8,584 bases of DNA from Ferrovum sp. (lineage in GTDB: Bacteria; Pseudomonadota; Gammaproteobacteria; Burkholderiales; Ferrovaceae), in contig DAIDKJ010000050.1 of assembly GCA_027450105.1 (NCBI GenBank), positions 1-8,584 on the forward strand, in the 5' to 3' direction. Position numbers and translations under genes: made by a program. Below, piece after piece: positions 6,163-8,584 of the stretch. Every line of letters starts with the position of its first letter. Position 1 is the first letter of the stretch. A model generated the notes under the pieces. It saw only the letters and a list, made by a program, of their open reading frames with translations, did no database searches and was not told where the DNA came from.

Positions 6163-7244
6163 CGTGCAGCCACCGGATAAGAACCAAGAATTTTGCAAAA
6201 CAGCGCCTTTTGCTGCATGGCCTCGATGGCCTGACACACCCGGGCCTGCGCAACATGCCCCTCCAGATCCACAAAAAACACATATTCCCAAAGGGCCGTA
6301 CGGGCGGGTCTGGACTCCAGACGGGTCATGCTGACGCCACACTGGGCCAAGGGGGCCAGCAGTTCGTAGACGGCCCCAGGCTGATTACGCACCGCCAGAA
6401 CCAATGACGTCTTGTCTTGCCCGGAAGGGGCCGGCGCTTCGGGTCCACACACCAGAAAACGGGTGGTGTTACCGGACTCGTCCTCGATGTTGGCTTGCAG
6501 AACCTTCAACCCATAGCGCTCACCAGCCAGGTCTCCGGCAATCGCTGCTGATCCGGGTTGTCCAATAGCCAATCTGGCTGCCTCGGCATTACTGCTAACA
6601 GCCACACGCTGTGCCTGGGGCAAAAACGCATTGAGCCAGTTTTGACATTGCCCAAGGGACTGGCCGTGGGAATAAACGCGCTGAATTTGCTGCAGCGCAT
6701 TTATTTCGGGGGGGACCAGTAGCTGCTGTCGTACCCGCAGCAAAATTTCGCCACAGACCTTGAGGGGTGTTTCCACGAGCAGATCCAGCGTGTGTCCAAC
6801 AGCTCCTTCACTGGAATTTTCCACGGGGATGACCGCAAAGTCTGCCTTGCCGCTTTCTGCCGCGTTCATGACCTCATCCCAATGGGCGCAAAACAAGGTT
6901 TGTACTGCATGCCCAAAGTGGTGCACCACGGCAGACTCGGAGTACGTGCCTTCCGGGCCCAGACAAGATACCGTCACCGGACGTTCAAACGCCAGACAGG
7001 CCGACATGATTTCGCGAAATAGAAAAGCCACCGTATCGTCCCGCAAGGGGCCGGGGTTTTCCGCTTTGATCTGCCGTAACACCTGTGCTTCACGTTCCGG
7101 GCGGTACAGGACTCCGGTTTTGAGGGCGCCGATTCTTCCCGCGGTGCGGGCCCGTTCGCTGATCAGGTGCAACAATTGCGCATCGATGGCATCGATCTGG
7201 GCACGCAAGTCCTGCAAGGAAGGTTGAGAAGGTATTTCAGCCAT
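6159..7244 (-). CDS. pheA: Bifunctional chorismate mutase / prephenate dehydratase (P-protein)
   Basis: Converts chorismate to prephenate and then to phenylpyruvate, the branch to phenylalanine. The 361 residues comprise an AroQ chorismate mutase domain (about 9-89), a prephenate dehydratase domain (about 92-268) and an ACT regulatory domain (about 279-355). In the mutase, Arg14, Arg31 and Lys42 align with E. coli Arg11, Arg28 and Lys39, and YRPERE (47-52) supplies the next arginine/glutamate pair. The loop before it is three residues shorter than in E. coli. The dehydratase has LGPEGTYSE (95-103), PVENSSEGAV (140-149), YSHGQSLGQC (191-200) and GNTTRF (258-263), with the essential Thr-Arg-Phe. 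The ACT domain keeps the phenylalanine-binding ESRP (310-313), so feedback inhibition by phenylalanine is expected. The ATG at 7244 has GGGG six bases upstream. No Phe-rich leader peptide is present in the 134 bases after gyrA. Confidence 0.98.
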   Translation of the reverse strand: MAEIPSQPSLQDLRAQIDAIDAQLLHLISERARTAGRIGALKTGVLYRPEREAQVLRQIKAENPGPLRDDTVAFLFREIMSACLAFERPVTVSCLGPEGTYSESAVVHHFGHAVQTLFCAHWDEVMNAAESGKADFAVIPVENSSEGAVGHTLDLLVETPLKVCGEILLRVRQQLLVPPEINALQQIQRVYSHGQSLGQCQNWLNAFLPQAQRVAVSSNAEAARLAIGQPGSAAIAGDLAGERYGLKVLQANIEDESGNTTRFLVCGPEAPAPSGQDKTSLVLAVRNQPGAVYELLAPLAQCGVSMTRLESRPARTALWEYVFFVDLEGHVAQARVCQAIEAMQQKALFCKILGSYPVAAR

Positions 7245-7262
7245 GAGGTACCCCGCAGTGCG

Positions 7263-7379
7263 TCAGACCAAACCCTTGCGGCCAGAATCCCCTCTGGGGG
7301 GAATAGCCCCGTAACCACGCGACAGAAGCAGGCGCGTGAGCGCATCCTGATGCAGTCCCGAAACGGCAACGGCAATCAT
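7263..7379 (-). CDS. Possible small ORF, 38 codons, unknown
   Basis: An ATG-initiated frame starts within the gyrA stop (ATGA, 7379-7376) and ends with TGA at 7265-7263, 18 bases before pheA. The predicted peptide begins MIAVAVSGLHQDALTRLLLS and ends with a Gly/Arg/Pro-rich stretch finishing GLV. It has no motif I recognise, no transmembrane segment and no Phe- or Tyr-rich run of a leader peptide. GGA about 9 bases upstream of the ATG is a modest ribosome binding site. Support is positional only: the ATGA junction also occurs at pheA/hisC and aroA/cmk, and the frame occupies most of the gap where serC is commonly found. It does not resemble SerC. It may be a chance ORF whose translation simply carries ribosomes towards pheA. 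Confidence 0.25.
   Translation of the reverse strand: MIAVAVSGLHQDALTRLLLSRGYGAIPPRGDSGRKGLV
7288..7302 (-). repeat. GC-rich inverted repeat in the gyrA-pheA gap
   Basis: TCCCC and GGGGA flank a 5-base loop; a neighbouring GGGG/CCCC pairing (7298-7301 with 7307-7310) could compete with it. No T-run follows on the minus strand, so an intrinsic terminator is not supported. It lies inside the 38-codon frame. Alternative pairings could in principle form an attenuator-like switch before pheA, but I cannot show this. Confidence 0.3.
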
Positions 7380-8584
7380 GCCGGATCATCCGGCAAAACA
7401 GGATCGGAATCGGCCAAGGGCGCTTGCTCTGGCGAGAGCGCATCAGCGGTCAGGGATTCCTCGGCAGGTGTTTCATCGATGCGACTCAGGGACACCAGTT
7501 TCTCTCCCTGGTCCAGAGCAATCAGCGTCACTCCCTGAGTAGCCCGACTCATCTCCCGAATCTCTTGAACCCGGGTCCGAATCAGAACTCCACCCGTGGT
7601 GATGAGCATCAGTTCGTCCTCTTCATCGACGAGCGCCGCGCTCACCACCGGACCATTGCGCTCCGAAGTCTGGATGGCAATCATGCCCTGCCCGCCGCGG
7701 CCATGACGGGTATATTCCGCAATGGAAGTGCGTTTGCCATACCCGTTTTCGGTGGCCGTCAGCACACTTTGTGATTCGTTTTCGGCCACCAGCAGCGCAA
7801 TGACCCGACTTCCGGGAGACAGACGCATACCGCGCACACCGCGAGCAGTTCGACCCATAGGGCGAACGTCTTCTTCGGAGAAGCGAATGGCCTTTCCTTC
7901 GTCCGAAAAGAGCATGACATCGTGATGCCCATCGGTGATGGCGACCCCCACCAGATAATCATCGGGGTCAAGATCCACGGCAATGATGCCAGAAGAACGC
8001 GGGCGAGAGAATTCGGACAGGGGAGTTTTCTTCACCGTGCCTTGTGCAGTGGCCATGAACACATAGTGTTCGGCATCGAACTCCTTGACCGGCAGAATGG
8101 CATTGATTTTTTCGTTGGCGTCCAACTGCAGGAGATTGATCACGGGTTTGCCACGACCGTTGGAGGAACCGGAAGGCACATTGAACACGCGCAACCAATA
8201 TACCTGCCCCAGACTGGAGAAACACAGGATATGGTCATGGGTATTGGCCACGAAGAGGCGCTCGATGAAGTCGTCTTCTTTGGTAGTGGCTGCCTGGCGC
8301 CCCCGGCCTCCGCGACGCTGGGCACGATAGTCGGTCACCGGCTGGGACTTGATATACCCTCCATGGGACAGGGTGACCACGACCTCTTCTGGGGTGATCA
8401 GATCTTCCAGATTCAGGTCTTCGGCGTTGACCACGATTTCGCTGCGCCGTCCATCCCCAAAGGTTTCCTTGATCTGCACCAATTCTTCCGTGATCAGCAT
8501 GGTGATGCGTTGGGGATGCGCCAAAATATCCAGCAAATCGGCAATGCGCAGCATGACTTCACGGTACTCGTCGCGAATCTTTTC
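7376..8584 (-). CDS. gyrA: DNA gyrase subunit A (partial, 5' end cut by window)
   Basis: This is the C-terminal 402 residues of GyrA, the breakage-reunion subunit of DNA gyrase that introduces negative supercoils using the GyrB ATPase. The reading frame is open to the window edge, beginning EKIRDEYREVMLRIADLLDIL, which is the end of the coiled-coil/tower region. The catalytic tyrosine domain lies outside the window. The C-terminal domain is a six-bladed beta-pinwheel that wraps DNA. The GyrA-box QRRGGRG is at 8320-8300 (canonical QRRGGKG), which distinguishes it from ParC. The blades carry the repeated pattern HDHILCFSSLGQVYWL, VFMATAQGTVKKT, VMLFSDEGKAIRF, VLTATENGYGKRT and LMLITTGGVLIRTRV. 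The last 33 residues hold ten acidic residues and no lysine or arginine, the acidic tail that tunes wrapping in E. coli GyrA. Wording of the blades is betaproteobacterial-like. The stop overlaps a possible small ORF. Confidence 0.98.
   Translation of the reverse strand, partial: EKIRDEYREVMLRIADLLDILAHPQRITMLITEELVQIKETFGDGRRSEIVVNAEDLNLEDLITPEEVVVTLSHGGYIKSQPVTDYRAQRRGGRGRQAATTKEDDFIERLFVANTHDHILCFSSLGQVYWLRVFNVPSGSSNGRGKPVINLLQLDANEKINAILPVKEFDAEHYVFMATAQGTVKKTPLSEFSRPRSSGIIAVDLDPDDYLVGVAITDGHHDVMLFSDEGKAIRFSEEDVRPMGRTARGVRGMRLSPGSRVIALLVAENESQSVLTATENGYGKRTSIAEYTRHGRGGQGMIAIQTSERNGPVVSAALVDEEDELMLITTGGVLIRTRVQEIREMSRATQGVTLIALDQGEKLVSLSRIDETPAEESLTADALSPEQAPLADSDPVLPDDPA
7380..7394 (-). 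repeat. Perfect inverted repeat at the end of gyrA
   Basis: GCCGGAT and ATCCGGC flank a single central base, directly before the gyrA stop codon, in the codons for Asp-Asp-Pro-Ala. As RNA it folds with a 5-bp stem and a 5-base loop. No T-run follows, so it is not an intrinsic terminator. It would sit next to the ATGA junction and could slow ribosomes, stabilise the gyrA 3' end or serve as a protein site; all are inference. Confidence 0.4.

Noticed and set aside
6163..6342. N-terminal extension of hisC into pheA
   Set aside because: It would give a 60-residue extension foreign to the family and overlap pheA widely; the ATG at 6162 fits the family start and the ATGA junction.

Overview
This window is a chromosomal housekeeping block. 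Every convincing gene reads on the minus strand, so transcription runs from right to left. In transcription order the genes are: the 3' two-fifths or so of gyrA (8584-7376), a possible 38-codon small ORF (7379-7263), pheA (7244-6159), hisC (6162-5059), tyrA (5006-4113), aroA (4102-2795), cmk (2798-2133), rpsA (2002-287) and the 5' part of ihfB (277-1). The window cuts both end genes. No stretch longer than about 130 bases lies between genes. I see no rRNA, tRNA, insertion sequence, prophage, CRISPR array, toxin-antitoxin pair or defence gene.

The organism is a proteobacterium and most likely a betaproteobacterium. The ribosomal protein S1 and GyrA C-terminal sequences look betaproteobacterial from memory; no search was run. 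The order gyrA-(serC)-pheA-hisC-tyrA-aroA-cmk-rpsA-ihfB is the classic beta/gammaproteobacterial arrangement. I cannot name the genus.

The middle of the window forms an aromatic amino acid unit. AroA makes EPSP, the last intermediate before chorismate. PheA (chorismate mutase, prephenate dehydratase and ACT domain) turns chorismate into phenylpyruvate. TyrA turns prephenate into 4-hydroxyphenylpyruvate. The HisC-type aminotransferase is well placed to aminate both keto acids as well as serving histidine synthesis. Cmk, S1 and IHF-beta follow as nucleotide, translation and nucleoid functions. Junctions are tight: ATGA overlaps at pheA/hisC and aroA/cmk, 10 bases between tyrA and aroA, and the rpsA stop codon overlapping the ihfB ribosome binding site. 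The wider gaps lie before pheA (134 bases from the gyrA stop to the pheA start), tyrA (52) and rpsA (130).

No new biological system is evident here. The points worth a second look are modest: serC is missing from its usual slot and a short ATGA-coupled ORF sits there instead; AroA carries class II EPSP synthase motifs in a betaproteobacterial-looking cluster; and several compact inverted repeats lie at gene junctions (gyrA stop, end of cmk, rpsA leader, tyrA start).
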